DNA of 64,000 bases, from NCBI GenBank assembly GCA_003075315.1, contig QDFQ01000001.1, positions 1,345,998 through 1,409,997 on the forward strand, in the 5' to 3' direction. Of this stretch, positions 39,885-50,611 are shown in pieces. The first letter of the stretch is position 1. Each line of letters opens with the position of its first letter. A program made the position numbers and the translations under genes. Below the pieces are notes generated by a model that was not told the DNA's origin, did not search any database, and was given only the letters and a program-made list of their open reading frames with translations. The stretch comes from Arthrobacter sp. TPD3018 (GTDB lineage: Bacteria > Pseudomonadota > Alphaproteobacteria > Sphingomonadales > Sphingomonadaceae).

Positions 39885-41234
39885 ATGCTGACTCCCGACC
39901 AAGCGCGTGATCGCGCCGCCGATATCGTTTCCCGCGCCGTTCGGGCGGGGGCGGATGCCGCGGACGCCGTCTTTGCGGCGGATGCTGCGACCGACGTGGG
40001 CGTGCGGCTTGGCGCATTGGAGGATCTGGGCCGGTCGGAAAGCGAAGAACTGGGGCTGCGGGTCTTCGTCGGCCAGCGCTCGGCGAGCGTCTCGACCTCC
40101 GATCTATCCGCCGAGGCGCTCGGTGCACTGGTGGAGCGCGCGGTGGCGATGGCACGCGAGGCGCCGGAGGATCGCTGGGCGGGCCTCGCGCCGCAGGAGC
40201 GGTTGATGCACGGGGCACCGCCTCTGCTCGATCTCGACGATGGCGGCGACATTTCGCCTGCCGATTTGCGCGCCTGGGCCGAGCAGGCCGAGGATGCGGC
40301 GCGCAGCGTCGCGGGCGTCAGCAACAGCGAGGGCGGCGGCGCCGCCGCGTCGCGGTCCGTCTGGGGCTTGGCGACTAGCCACGGCTTTGCCGGCGCTTAT
40401 GCCACGACCACCTACAGCCTGTCCGCAAGCGTGCTGGCCGGGGACGTCGCGAGCGGTATGCAGCGCGATTATGCGCATCACGCGGCGCGCAAGCGAGCGC
40501 ATCTCGAAACCCCCGAGTCGATCGGCCGGCGCGCCGGGGAGCGCGCCATCGCCCGGATCAACCCCGGTCGGCTCGCCAGTGGTCCGATGCCGGTCGTGCT
40601 CGACCCGCGTGTCGGCTCGTCGCTGCTCGGCCATCTGACCGGTGCGATCTCCGGCCAGGCGATCGCGCGTCGGACCAGCTTTCTTCTCGACGCGCTGGGG
40701 ACGCGCGTGTTCGCCGACGGCGTCACGATCTGCGACGATCCGCATCGCCCTCACGGGCTGCGGTCGCGCCCCTTCGACGGAGAAGGGCTGCCGGTCTCGC
40801 CGACCGCGATCATTGCGGACGGTATGCTGGAGACGTGGCTGCTCGATAGCGGATCGGCGCGACAGCTGGGGCTGGAGCCGACCGGCCATGCCGCCCGCGG
40901 CGTGGGCGGATCGCCCGGCGTTTCGCCCAGCAACCTGTACATGCAGGCCGGCGTGATCCCGGTCGAGACGCTGATCGGCGACGTTGCGGATGGCGTCTAC
41001 ATCACGGAGCTGATCGGCCAGGGGGTGAACTCCGTCACGGGCGATTACAGCCGGGGCGCCTCTGGCTTCCGCATCGTCGACGGGGCGATCGCCGGGCCGG
41101 TCGCCGAATTTACGGTCGCGGGCAATCTGAAGGACATGTTCCTCAACCTGACGCCCGCGAGCGACCTCGAATTCCGCTATGGCATCAACGTGCCCACGCT
41201 GCGGATCGACGGAATGACGATCGCGAGTGGCTGA
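39885..41234 (+). CDS. pmbA: TldD/PmbA-family protein, PmbA (TldE) type
   Basis: The 449-residue protein resembles the PmbA/TldE subunit that works with the metalloprotease TldD in peptide maturation and degradation. There is no HExxxH zinc motif, consistent with the non-catalytic PmbA partner; tldD is not in the window. Typical segments are VFVGQRSASVSTSDLS, DGEGLPVSPTAIIADGMLETWLLD and GASGFRIVDGAIAGPVAEFTVAGNL. I chose ATG 39885. Its end overlaps the next gene by 8 bp. Confidence 0.92.
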   Translation: MLTPDQARDRAADIVSRAVRAGADAADAVFAADAATDVGVRLGALEDLGRSESEELGLRVFVGQRSASVSTSDLSAEALGALVERAVAMAREAPEDRWAGLAPQERLMHGAPPLLDLDDGGDISPADLRAWAEQAEDAARSVAGVSNSEGGGAAASRSVWGLATSHGFAGAYATTTYSLSASVLAGDVASGMQRDYAHHAARKRAHLETPESIGRRAGERAIARINPGRLASGPMPVVLDPRVGSSLLGHLTGAISGQAIARRTSFLLDALGTRVFADGVTICDDPHRPHGLRSRPFDGEGLPVSPTAIIADGMLETWLLDSGSARQLGLEPTGHAARGVGGSPGVSPSNLYMQAGVIPVETLIGDVADGVYITELIGQGVNSVTGDYSRGASGFRIVDGAIAGPVAEFTVAGNLKDMFLNLTPASDLEFRYGINVPTLRIDGMTIASG

Positions 41235-42015
41235 TCCCGCGTTCGACCTGACGGCGGCCGTCGCCCAGATCGCGCACGAGGCGGGGCAGATGGCGCTCGC
41301 CCGCTGGCGCACCGATTTCCGCCGCTGGGAAAAGACTCCGGGCAGTCCGGTATGCGAGGTCGATCTCGACGTCGATCGTATGTTGCGCGCCCGTCTGGAG
41401 GGGTTGCTGCCCGACGCCGGTTGGCTGTCGGAAGAGACGGTCGACAATACCGATCGGCTGGCGCGTGAGGCGGTGTGGGTGGTCGACCCGATCGACGGCA
41501 CCCGTGATTATATCCGCGGACGCGAGGGCTGGGCGGTTTCGGTCGCGCTGGTGCGCAACGGCGAGGTCGTGCTGGGGGTGCTCGATGCACCGGCGCGTCG
41601 CGAACGCTGGACCGCGACGCGCGGGCAGGGGGCATGGCGCAACGGTGTCGCGCTGCACGCCGGTACGCGATCGGCCTTGTCCGGTGCGCGCGTGCCCACC
41701 GATGCGCTGCCGAAGATCGACCGCCATCTGACGATCGTCCACAAGCCCAACTCGATCGCGCTGCGCATGGCGATGGTGGCGGCGGACGAGGCCGACCTCG
41801 TCGCGACGCTGCGCTGGGGCAACGAGTGGGATATTGCGGCCGCGGCGGTGATCGCGGCGGAAGCGGGGGCGGGGGTGAGCGACGCGCTGGGCGGACCGCT
41901 TCGCTATAACAAGCCCGATCCGACCGCGTTCGGCGTGATGGTCGCCGCGCCGGGCATCCATGACGAGGCGCTCGCATGGATCAGGCCGCGGGCGGAGACC
42001 GCCTCCATTCGCTGA
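41227..42015 (+). CDS. Inositol-monophosphatase-family phosphatase (CysQ/histidinol-phosphatase-like)
   Basis: The 262-residue protein carries the metal-binding motifs of this family: EETVDN (about residue 70), WVVDPIDGTRDYIRG (about residue 83) and WGNEWDIAAAAVIAAEAG near the C-terminus. Family members hydrolyse inositol phosphate, PAP (3'-phosphoadenosine 5'-phosphate) or histidinol phosphate using Mg2+; the substrate cannot be fixed from sequence. The start is GTG 41227, overlapping pmbA by 8 bp, so the two are probably coupled. Confidence 0.9.
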   Translation: MADPAFDLTAAVAQIAHEAGQMALARWRTDFRRWEKTPGSPVCEVDLDVDRMLRARLEGLLPDAGWLSEETVDNTDRLAREAVWVVDPIDGTRDYIRGREGWAVSVALVRNGEVVLGVLDAPARRERWTATRGQGAWRNGVALHAGTRSALSGARVPTDALPKIDRHLTIVHKPNSIALRMAMVAADEADLVATLRWGNEWDIAAAAVIAAEAGAGVSDALGGPLRYNKPDPTAFGVMVAAPGIHDEALAWIRPRAETASIR

Positions 42016-42061
42016 CCGCGCACCATAAGCGCCTCATAAACCATCACTCTTCGGCCATAAC

Positions 42062-42087
42062 GGAACCGGTATCGCCTGCGTAACGTT
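42062..42087 (+). promoter_or_regulatory. Putative EcfG promoter, full consensus match
   Basis: GGAAC (42062-42066), 17 bases, then CGTT (42084-42087), itself followed by TT. It matches the EcfG pattern exactly. It is 50 bp upstream of the 48-residue membrane protein gene. Confidence 0.7.
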
Positions 42088-42136
42088 TTGTTGCCGACGC
42101 CGGGCGCTGGGCTCGGCGAAGAGAGGGATGCCAACC

Positions 42137-42283
42137 ATGTTGTGGACGATTGCCGTAATCCTGCTGATCCTGTGGCTGCTGGGCTTCTCGCTCCACATCG
42201 CCGGCGGCCTGATCCACATCCTGCTGGTCATCGCGGTCATCGTCGGCCTGATCCAGCTTTTCACCGGCCGCCGCGCGTTATAA
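42137..42283 (+). CDS. 48-residue membrane protein, lmo0937 family
   Basis: Translation from ATG 42137 gives 48 residues beginning MLWTIAVILLILWLLGFSLH, then IAGGLIHILLVIAVIVGLIQ and a basic end FTGRRAL. There are two hydrophobic stretches with a GG hinge and a basic tail, the pattern of the lmo0937-family stress-related membrane peptides. GAGAGGG lies nine bases before this ATG; an in-frame ATG nine bases earlier has the SD too close. It stands behind a full EcfG promoter match. The function is unknown. Confidence 0.8.
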   Translation: MLWTIAVILLILWLLGFSLHIAGGLIHILLVIAVIVGLIQLFTGRRAL

Positions 42284-42319
42284 ATCGATCGGGGGCGGTA
42301 TCGACCGCCCCCGCCTTCG

Positions 42320-43117
42320 TTAGTGGACGAAGCGCGCGACGACGTCGCGATAGCTGCGGCTGACCTTCACACTGGCGCCCGAATCGAGCACCAGGAAGCA
42401 TTCCCCGTTTGTGTGCGGCTTCACCTGTTTGACCAGGTCCAGATTGACGATCGTCGAGCGGTGGACGCGCTGGAACCGGCGCGGATCGAGCCGCTTTTCA
42501 AGATCCTTCATCGTCTCGCGCAGGATCAGGTTCCGGTCGCCGGTGTAGATCACCATGTAATCGCCCGCCGCATCGATCCGCTCGATCGAGTCGACGTCGA
42601 CGCGGAAGATCTGGCCCTGATCCTTGATGTTGATGAGCTTTTCATAGCGATTAGCGGACAGGTCACCCGCGTCAGCGATGTCGGCGGCTGCCTCGGGCGC
42701 ATGCTCGGCGAGCACCTCCTTGAGCTTCTCAACCTCTTCGACGCCGCGCTTTTCGCTAAGCCTTTGACGCACCCGTTCGATCGTATCGGCCAGCCGCGAT
42801 TCCTCGACCGGCTTCATCAGATAATCGACCGCCTGCGCCTCGAAGGCCCGCAGCGCATGGTCGCTATAGGCGGTGACGAATACGAATAGCGGCGGCTCGA
42901 CCTCCATCAGGCCCTGCACGACCGAAAAGCCGTCGAACCCGGGCATCTGGATGTCGAGGAAGACGAGATCGGGCTTGTGCGTCTTGATCGCCCGGATCGC
43001 CTCGCGCCCGTTCGAGCACTTTTCGATGATCTCGATGTCTTCATGCGCCTGGAGCCGGAGCTCCAATCCCTGGATCGCGAGCGGTTCGTCGTCCACCAGG
43101 ATGGTTCTGATCGTCAT
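42320..43117 (-). CDS. LytTR-type response regulator
   Basis: The 265-residue protein has an N-terminal receiver domain (phospho-acceptor Asp55 in LVFLDIQMPG, MKPVEESRL near residue 100), a linker helix and a C-terminal LytTR DNA-binding domain (RVDVDSIERIDAAGDYMVIYT, FQRVHRSTIVNLDLVK). Its start overlaps the stop of the sensor-kinase gene as ATGA. The targets are unknown; the LytTR type often controls surface or extracellular functions. Confidence 0.95.
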   Translation of the reverse strand: MTIRTILVDDEPLAIQGLELRLQAHEDIEIIEKCSNGREAIRAIKTHKPDLVFLDIQMPGFDGFSVVQGLMEVEPPLFVFVTAYSDHALRAFEAQAVDYLMKPVEESRLADTIERVRQRLSEKRGVEEVEKLKEVLAEHAPEAAADIADAGDLSANRYEKLINIKDQGQIFRVDVDSIERIDAAGDYMVIYTGDRNLILRETMKDLEKRLDPRRFQRVHRSTIVNLDLVKQVKPHTNGECFLVLDSGASVKVSRSYRDVVARFVH

Positions 43118-44226
43118 GCGGCCTCTCTACTCACATCGTCGAGCTGGAAGGGAATTTCGATCTCCACCGAAAACCCGCCAGCCGGCGCGGTACGCGTCTC
43201 GAAACGGTGATCCGGGCCATAGGCCTGGACCAGCCGCTCCCTAATATTGGGGAGACCCACGCCGGTTGAAAGGCTTGGCATCGCACGACCCTCCTGCAAA
43301 CCCGGCCCCGTGTCGGATACGCCGATCTGCACGCGATCCCCGGCGAGCCGCGCGCGGATGCAGATTTCGGCGCCCTGCTCCTGCGTGCTGACCGCATATT
43401 TGATCGCATTCTCGACCAAGGGCTGCAGCAGCAGCGAGGGCAGGCGGGCGCGTTCGGCGCGCGGATCGACGTCGAATACCGGGCGCAGGCGATCCTCGAA
43501 GCGCATCTTTTCGATCTCGAGGTACAGCTTCAGCGTCTCGACCTCCTGCAATACGGTGACGTGCGCGGTCGGTTCGTTGGCGAGCGTGTAGCGCAGGAAG
43601 GACGACAGCCGGCTGAGCATCGCATTGGCCCGCTCGGTCTGCTTCAGCAGCACCAGGGTCGAAATCGAATTGAGCGTGTTAAACAGGAAGTGCGGGTTGA
43701 GCTGATAGCGCAGCATCGCCAGCTGTGCCGACGAGGCCTGGCTTTCCAGATGCTGCATCTGGTCGATCTGATCCTCGACGATCAGGTAGAAATTGATGCC
43801 GAAGTACAGCGCCGACCAGCCGAACAGCGCGGTAAAGGCGACGTAGAAGGCGACGACCATGCGCGGCAGCGTGACGCCCGGCTGTCCATTCTGGATCAGC
43901 GACCAGGTGAAGGCATCGACGAAGGTCGAGAAGATCGTCGCGACCACGAAGGCGAGGATCGTCAGGATCAGCCCGCTGACCCGCGGCAAGCGCCGGAAGT
44001 AGCCGTAGAAGGTCGAGAGCAGCAGCGTGACGCAATAGCCGACGATCGCTTCGACGATCACGGGGATGATCGTGTCAAGCGACAGGTTGGTGAGCGTCGA
44101 GGCCCCGCGCAGCAGCAGATAGCCGGTCCAGCCGACCGCCTGCAGCGTCCAGAAGGCGCGGCTCTTGTTCTCGAAGAAGGGGCGCACGTTGAGCGCCGGG
44201 CGGGTGGGGGCGGGAAGGGTCGCCAT
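43114..44226 (-). CDS. LytS-type sensor histidine kinase (His_kinase family)
   Basis: The 370-residue membrane sensor has an N-terminal region with four hydrophobic helices (about residues 30-150) and a short cytoplasmic helix (EDQIDQMQHLESQ). The catalytic part has the phospho-acceptor His179 in QLNPHFLFNTLNSI and an ATPase domain with LVENAIKYAV and DTGPGL. No separate ligand domain is visible, so the signal is probably sensed within the membrane. I chose ATG 44226. It pairs with the LytTR regulator through a 4-bp overlap. Confidence 0.94.
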   Translation of the reverse strand: MATLPAPTRPALNVRPFFENKSRAFWTLQAVGWTGYLLLRGASTLTNLSLDTIIPVIVEAIVGYCVTLLLSTFYGYFRRLPRVSGLILTILAFVVATIFSTFVDAFTWSLIQNGQPGVTLPRMVVAFYVAFTALFGWSALYFGINFYLIVEDQIDQMQHLESQASSAQLAMLRYQLNPHFLFNTLNSISTLVLLKQTERANAMLSRLSSFLRYTLANEPTAHVTVLQEVETLKLYLEIEKMRFEDRLRPVFDVDPRAERARLPSLLLQPLVENAIKYAVSTQEQGAEICIRARLAGDRVQIGVSDTGPGLQEGRAMPSLSTGVGLPNIRERLVQAYGPDHRFETRTAPAGGFSVEIEIPFQLDDVSREAA

Positions 44227-44261
44227 ATAGGCGGCGTCTCTACACGCGTGCGCACCGCCGT

Positions 44262-44305
44262 GCAAAACAGAAGGGCCGCCGCTGCCCGAAGGAAGCGACG
44301 GCCCT
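44262..44305 (-). terminator. Rho-independent terminator after the TonB receptor
   Basis: On the minus strand AGGGCCGTCGCT and AGCGGCGGCCCT form a 12-bp stem with one wobble around 10 bases, followed by TCTGTTTT. It lies 28 bp beyond the receptor stop and separates it from the two-component genes. Confidence 0.75.
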
Positions 44306-44333
44306 GTCCGTCAGACCGTGTCGGTCAGGTCGA

Positions 44334-47132
44334 TCAGAAGGCGGTGTTCACCGACAGGATGAACGCGCGCGGGCTGCCGATCTGCACGAACGGGATCGAG
44401 TTGTTGACGTTCACCGTCTGTCCACCGGTGAAGCCGCCGACGTAGAACTTGTTGAACGCATTGACGACGTTCAGCTGCAGATACGTCTTGTTGTTGCCGC
44501 CGATGCCGACCCAATCGAGCGCGAGGCGGGCGTCGAAGTCGACCGTCGTGTAACCGGGAGCATAGGCACCATAGGTCTGGTACTGAATGCCGCGCTGACC
44601 GGTGTAGGTGGCCGGAACGTTGTCGACCGTCGGGCAGACGTTGTTGACCAAATTCAGGTTCCCGTTCGGACCCGCGCAGGCAAACTGCGGCAGGTTCTGG
44701 TCGTTCAGGTAGCGACGGCCCGTCCGCTTCGCCTGAACGCCGAGTTCAAGCGGCCCGAGGGTCGCCTGGACGCGACCACCGAAGGTGTAAACCGGAGCGC
44801 CTGATTCCCGCTTGCCAGCAGTCTGCGCCAGGATTGGGGCGCCCGCGACCGTACAATTGTTGGTCGTGTTCGCCGCGGTCAACGTCTGCGGGCAGCGGCC
44901 GATCTCGACGTTCGTCTTGATCTCCGACTTCAGGTACGAACCGTAGGCGTAGAACAGCAGTTCGCGGATCGGACGGTACGAAATGCTGCCGTCGATGCCG
45001 TACTTATCGACGCGACCCAGGTTGCGATAGATCGTCTGCTGCGTGTCGATGTCATAGGCGCTCGCCAGACGGTTCTGGAAGCGGGTGTACCACGGCCCAA
45101 GCGACGCGGTGACGCGGCTGGTCGTGTAGCGGATACCGGCATCGAAGTTGTCGGTCGTTTCCGGGCGCGGGTTCGCAGGGGTGGTGTTCTGCGGGTAATA
45201 AAACGCCTGATACAGGTTGTCCGTGCCCGGAACCTGGATACCCTTCGAATAATTGCCGAAAATGCTGAACGCGTCGGTGACTTCGTAGGTCAGACCGCCG
45301 GCCGGCAGGATGCGGTCATATTTGTAGACGCGATTCTGCGGCGCAGCGAAGCCCGTGATCGTCGGAGCGGGCGTGGTGCCGCCGACGACGTACGGGTTGG
45401 CCGCCGCATAGGCTGCGTTCTGCGAGGCCGACGCCAGGCAGTCGACGTTGCCGCCGGCCGACGTGGAGAAGCAGTAGTTGGTCAGGTCACGCTTGAACCA
45501 CTTGCCCGTCACCGACGCTTCGACGCGCAGCTTGCTGTCGAAGAAATTGCCGATGTACTGCGCGAAGCCCTGGTTCAGGATCGCCTTCGAGAAACGGTTG
45601 CGCTTCTCGACCACGCCACCATTGATCGCCAGGATGCCGTCGTTGACGGGGAAGACGTCAAAGGGCTTGCCGTTCGCCTGCAGGAAACCGAGCTCGCCGG
45701 TCTGCTTGTGGCGCCCGTAATCCAGCGTGTAGCCGACGCGGATGCTCTGCGTGTCCGAGAACTCGTACCGCAGCGATGCGATCACGCCATAACGGTTGGT
45801 GATCGTCTGGCTGGGGGCGAGCAGCGTAACGGTGTCGAGCGTATCACCGTCGCCGTTCAGGTCACGACCGAAATAATAGCCGTTCGAATTGCTGACGCTC
45901 TGGAAGAAGCCATAGTACGTATTGGCGCCGACGGTGCGGCCCTGCTCGCGGCCCGTAACCGTGCCGCCGCCGTTCGCCTTGGTGTACTGGTACGACGGGT
46001 CAACGAACAGCGTCAACTTGTCGCTGAGCGAGAAGCGCGAGTTGATGCGGATGTTTGCGGTGTTCGACGGATTATAGCGTTCGTCGAAGCTGCTGCCGCA
46101 AATTGAGCCGTTGTTGGACGCGCCCGGTGCGTTGGTCGTGGCAGGTGCGTCGACGCCGCCAGCCTGCGGCACGTCGATCTGACAGCGTCCGACCGAATAG
46201 GGCAACTCATCGCGGCTGCGCGGGAAGCGGTTGGTCGACCCGGTTCCCGCGGTGCGCACGTCACCCGTGAGCAGCGTGGGAGCGGCAGCGTTTGCACCGG
46301 TCGCGACCGTCGTCGTGTAGACGTTATTGTCGTTGCGCAGCGGCGCCGAGCCGAAGAAGTTGTTGCGGTTCTGGTTATAGTGGCCAGAAACCGAAATGAA
46401 GTCCTTGCCGCTGCCGATCGGCTGATAGATCTTGGCGTTATACTGCTGCTTGTTAATCTTGCCGAAGTTGTTGAACACGACGTCATTGGTCGCGCTCGAA
46501 CCCGAGAACCATGCCTTAGTGCCCCAGGGGGTGAACACGCCGGTGTTGACCAGGCCGAACACGCGGAAGAAGCTGTAGTCGCCGATCGAGCCGACCATGC
46601 GCGCACCGAACTGGTCAGTGGGGATCAGCGTGCGATAGTTGACGGTTGAGCCCGAGGCCGAAGCGGTGGGCGAGTCGGGGTCGGTCGAGCCGAGGTTGAC
46701 GTTGACCTGCTCAATCAGCTCGGGGTCCAGCTGCTGGTTCGAATAGATGGCGTAGTTGCCGGTGTCGTTCAGCGGGATGCCGTCGAACGTCTGGCTGATG
46801 CGGCTACCGTCGAACCCGCGGATGGTGAGCGTGCCGCCCGCCGAACCGAACGGATCGTTGTTCTGGAAGCTGACGCCCGGCAGCTGGTTGATGATGTCGT
46901 TGATCGTCTGACCAGGGGTCTGGTGCGAGATGAACGTCTGGTTCAGGACCTGCTTGTTCTTCGCGGTCGCGGGAATGTCCACGCCGCCGACGCCGGGTTC
47001 GCGCGCGCCGGTGACGACGATGTCACCCGAACCGACGGTGTCGGCTTCGGTCGAACCGGTCGACTGCGCGAAGGCGGCGCCCGGCAGCATGAGCGCGGCG
47101 AAGGCAACGCCGCAAGCGAAAGTCATACGCAT
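44334..47132 (-). CDS. TonB-dependent outer-membrane receptor
   Basis: The 932-residue receptor has a signal peptide (MRMTFACGVAFAALMLPGAAFA), a TonB-box-like DIVVTGA, a plug domain (GTLTIRGFDGSRISQTFDGIPLND) and a 22-strand barrel ending SVNTAF with the C-terminal phenylalanine. It imports a substrate across the outer membrane using TonB energy. The substrate is unknown; no siderophore or carbohydrate genes adjoin it. AGGGGA lies nine bases before ATG 47132. It stands alone between ligA and a strong terminator. Confidence 0.93.
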   Translation of the reverse strand: MRMTFACGVAFAALMLPGAAFAQSTGSTEADTVGSGDIVVTGAREPGVGGVDIPATAKNKQVLNQTFISHQTPGQTINDIINQLPGVSFQNNDPFGSAGGTLTIRGFDGSRISQTFDGIPLNDTGNYAIYSNQQLDPELIEQVNVNLGSTDPDSPTASASGSTVNYRTLIPTDQFGARMVGSIGDYSFFRVFGLVNTGVFTPWGTKAWFSGSSATNDVVFNNFGKINKQQYNAKIYQPIGSGKDFISVSGHYNQNRNNFFGSAPLRNDNNVYTTTVATGANAAAPTLLTGDVRTAGTGSTNRFPRSRDELPYSVGRCQIDVPQAGGVDAPATTNAPGASNNGSICGSSFDERYNPSNTANIRINSRFSLSDKLTLFVDPSYQYTKANGGGTVTGREQGRTVGANTYYGFFQSVSNSNGYYFGRDLNGDGDTLDTVTLLAPSQTITNRYGVIASLRYEFSDTQSIRVGYTLDYGRHKQTGELGFLQANGKPFDVFPVNDGILAINGGVVEKRNRFSKAILNQGFAQYIGNFFDSKLRVEASVTGKWFKRDLTNYCFSTSAGGNVDCLASASQNAAYAAANPYVVGGTTPAPTITGFAAPQNRVYKYDRILPAGGLTYEVTDAFSIFGNYSKGIQVPGTDNLYQAFYYPQNTTPANPRPETTDNFDAGIRYTTSRVTASLGPWYTRFQNRLASAYDIDTQQTIYRNLGRVDKYGIDGSISYRPIRELLFYAYGSYLKSEIKTNVEIGRCPQTLTAANTTNNCTVAGAPILAQTAGKRESGAPVYTFGGRVQATLGPLELGVQAKRTGRRYLNDQNLPQFACAGPNGNLNLVNNVCPTVDNVPATYTGQRGIQYQTYGAYAPGYTTVDFDARLALDWVGIGGNNKTYLQLNVVNAFNKFYVGGFTGGQTVNVNNSIPFVQIGSPRAFILSVNTAF

Positions 47133-47274
47133 CTGATCTTGTCCCCTTTGAGCATGGTGCTCTTGGATTCGCGGCTCGTGTTTTTTGCCGTTGCCGCGGC
47201 CCATGTGAGATCAATATTGCGAGTTTGTGACAATCAAAGGGCAGCGATGATGACCCGCGTCGCTTCGTTCCGCT

Positions 47275-47294
47275 GCGTTGCAAAAAGGCAACGC
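47275..47294 (-). other. Short hairpin between ligA and the TonB receptor gene
   Basis: GCGTTGC and GCAACGC enclose CTTTTT on the minus strand, ten bases after the ligA stop. The T-rich part is in the loop, so terminator function is doubtful. The rest of the gap (47133-47274) shows no clear promoter boxes. Confidence 0.35.
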
Positions 47295-47304
47295 CCCTGA
47301 TCCA

Positions 47305-49449
<2,145 letters not shown>

Positions 49450-49605
49450 CTAGGGGAGAGAAAGGCGGTCGGGCAAGCGGGGAGTGGAATACCCGCGATC
49501 GACGACGGTAGATCGTTGATCCGGCGAATGAATTTCCGCCACCGATGAACCAACCGCGGCCCCCGGCGATTGCGTCTTCATCTATCCGCCATCGAAGGCC
49601 GCATC

Positions 49606-50580
49606 ATGACCGATCAGACCAATCGCCGCGATCTGTTCAAGGGCGCCGCCGTGGCGGGCGTCGCCGCCGCTGCGGCGCCCGCCTTCGCGCAAGCCGCGCC
49701 CGCACTCAGCGATCCGCAGACCCGCTATACCAGCCAACCGTTTCCCGAACAGCGCCAGAAATGGCCGGCGCTGCAACGGGACATGAAGCCGGTCCCCGAC
49801 AGCGGTGAGCGCAGCTATCGCGGATCGGGGCGGCTGGCCGGGCGCAAGGCGCTGGTCACCGGCGGCGATTCCGGCATTGGCCGGGCCGCGGTGATCGCCT
49901 TCGCGCGCGAGGGCGCCGATGTCGCGATCAATTACTATCCGACCGAGGACCCCGATGCGCAGGACGTTGCGAAGCTGCTGCGGGCCGAAGGGCGCAAGGT
50001 TGTGCTGATCCCCGGCGACCTGACCGACGAAAAGTTCTGCCGCGACCTGATCGCGCGCGCCAACCGCGAGCTGGGCGGCCTCGACATCCTGGTCAACAAT
50101 GCCGCCTATCAGCAGTCGAAAGCGTCGATCGCGGAGATCAGCACCGAGCAGTTCGACCGGACGATGAAGACCAACGTCTATGCGATGTTCCACCTGTGCA
50201 AGGCGGCGATCCCGCTGATGCCGCGGGGTGCGGCGATCATCAACACCGGGTCGGTCAATTCGGTCAACCCGGGCGAAGAGCTGCTGGATTATGCCACGAC
50301 CAAGGCGGCGATCCTGGTCTTCACCAAGGGGCTGGCGAAACAGCTGGGACCCAAGGGCATCCGCGTGAACATGGTTGCGCCGGGTCCCGTATGGACGCCG
50401 CTGCAGGTGGCGGGCGGTCAGTTGCCGGGCAAGATGGGTGAGTTCGGGCAGGATACGCCACTGGGCCGCGCGGGACAACCCGCGGAACTGGCAGGGCTGT
50501 ATGTTGCGCTGGCCGAGGCGGGGAACAGCTTCACGACCGGCAGCGCGTTCGGGGCAAACGGCGGCACCGGCGCGATCTGA
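49606..50580 (+). CDS. SDR-family oxidoreductase with Tat signal
   Basis: The 324-residue protein starts with a twin-arginine signal (NRRDLFKGAAVAGVAAAAAP, Arg7 and Arg8), so it should be exported folded to the periplasm, with cofactor if bound. After a YTSQPFPEQRQKWP segment typical of the YhdF/GspA39-like SDR subgroup comes a classical SDR domain: TGGDSGIG, NNAAYQQ, a serine in NTGSVNS and YATTK. I chose ATG 49606. It stands between divergent ligA and convergent recN. Confidence 0.88.
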   Translation: MTDQTNRRDLFKGAAVAGVAAAAAPAFAQAAPALSDPQTRYTSQPFPEQRQKWPALQRDMKPVPDSGERSYRGSGRLAGRKALVTGGDSGIGRAAVIAFAREGADVAINYYPTEDPDAQDVAKLLRAEGRKVVLIPGDLTDEKFCRDLIARANRELGGLDILVNNAAYQQSKASIAEISTEQFDRTMKTNVYAMFHLCKAAIPLMPRGAAIINTGSVNSVNPGEELLDYATTKAAILVFTKGLAKQLGPKGIRVNMVAPGPVWTPLQVAGGQLPGKMGEFGQDTPLGRAGQPAELAGLYVALAEAGNSFTTGSAFGANGGTGAI

Positions 50581-50611
50581 CGTTGTCCCCTCGCGATGAG
50601 GGAGGGGAGGG

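Noticed and set aside
49490..49540. Possible EcfG promoter before the Tat-type SDR gene (GGAAT ... CGTT)
   Set aside because: The spacing is about 23 bases and the -35 has a mismatch, so it does not fit the consensus.
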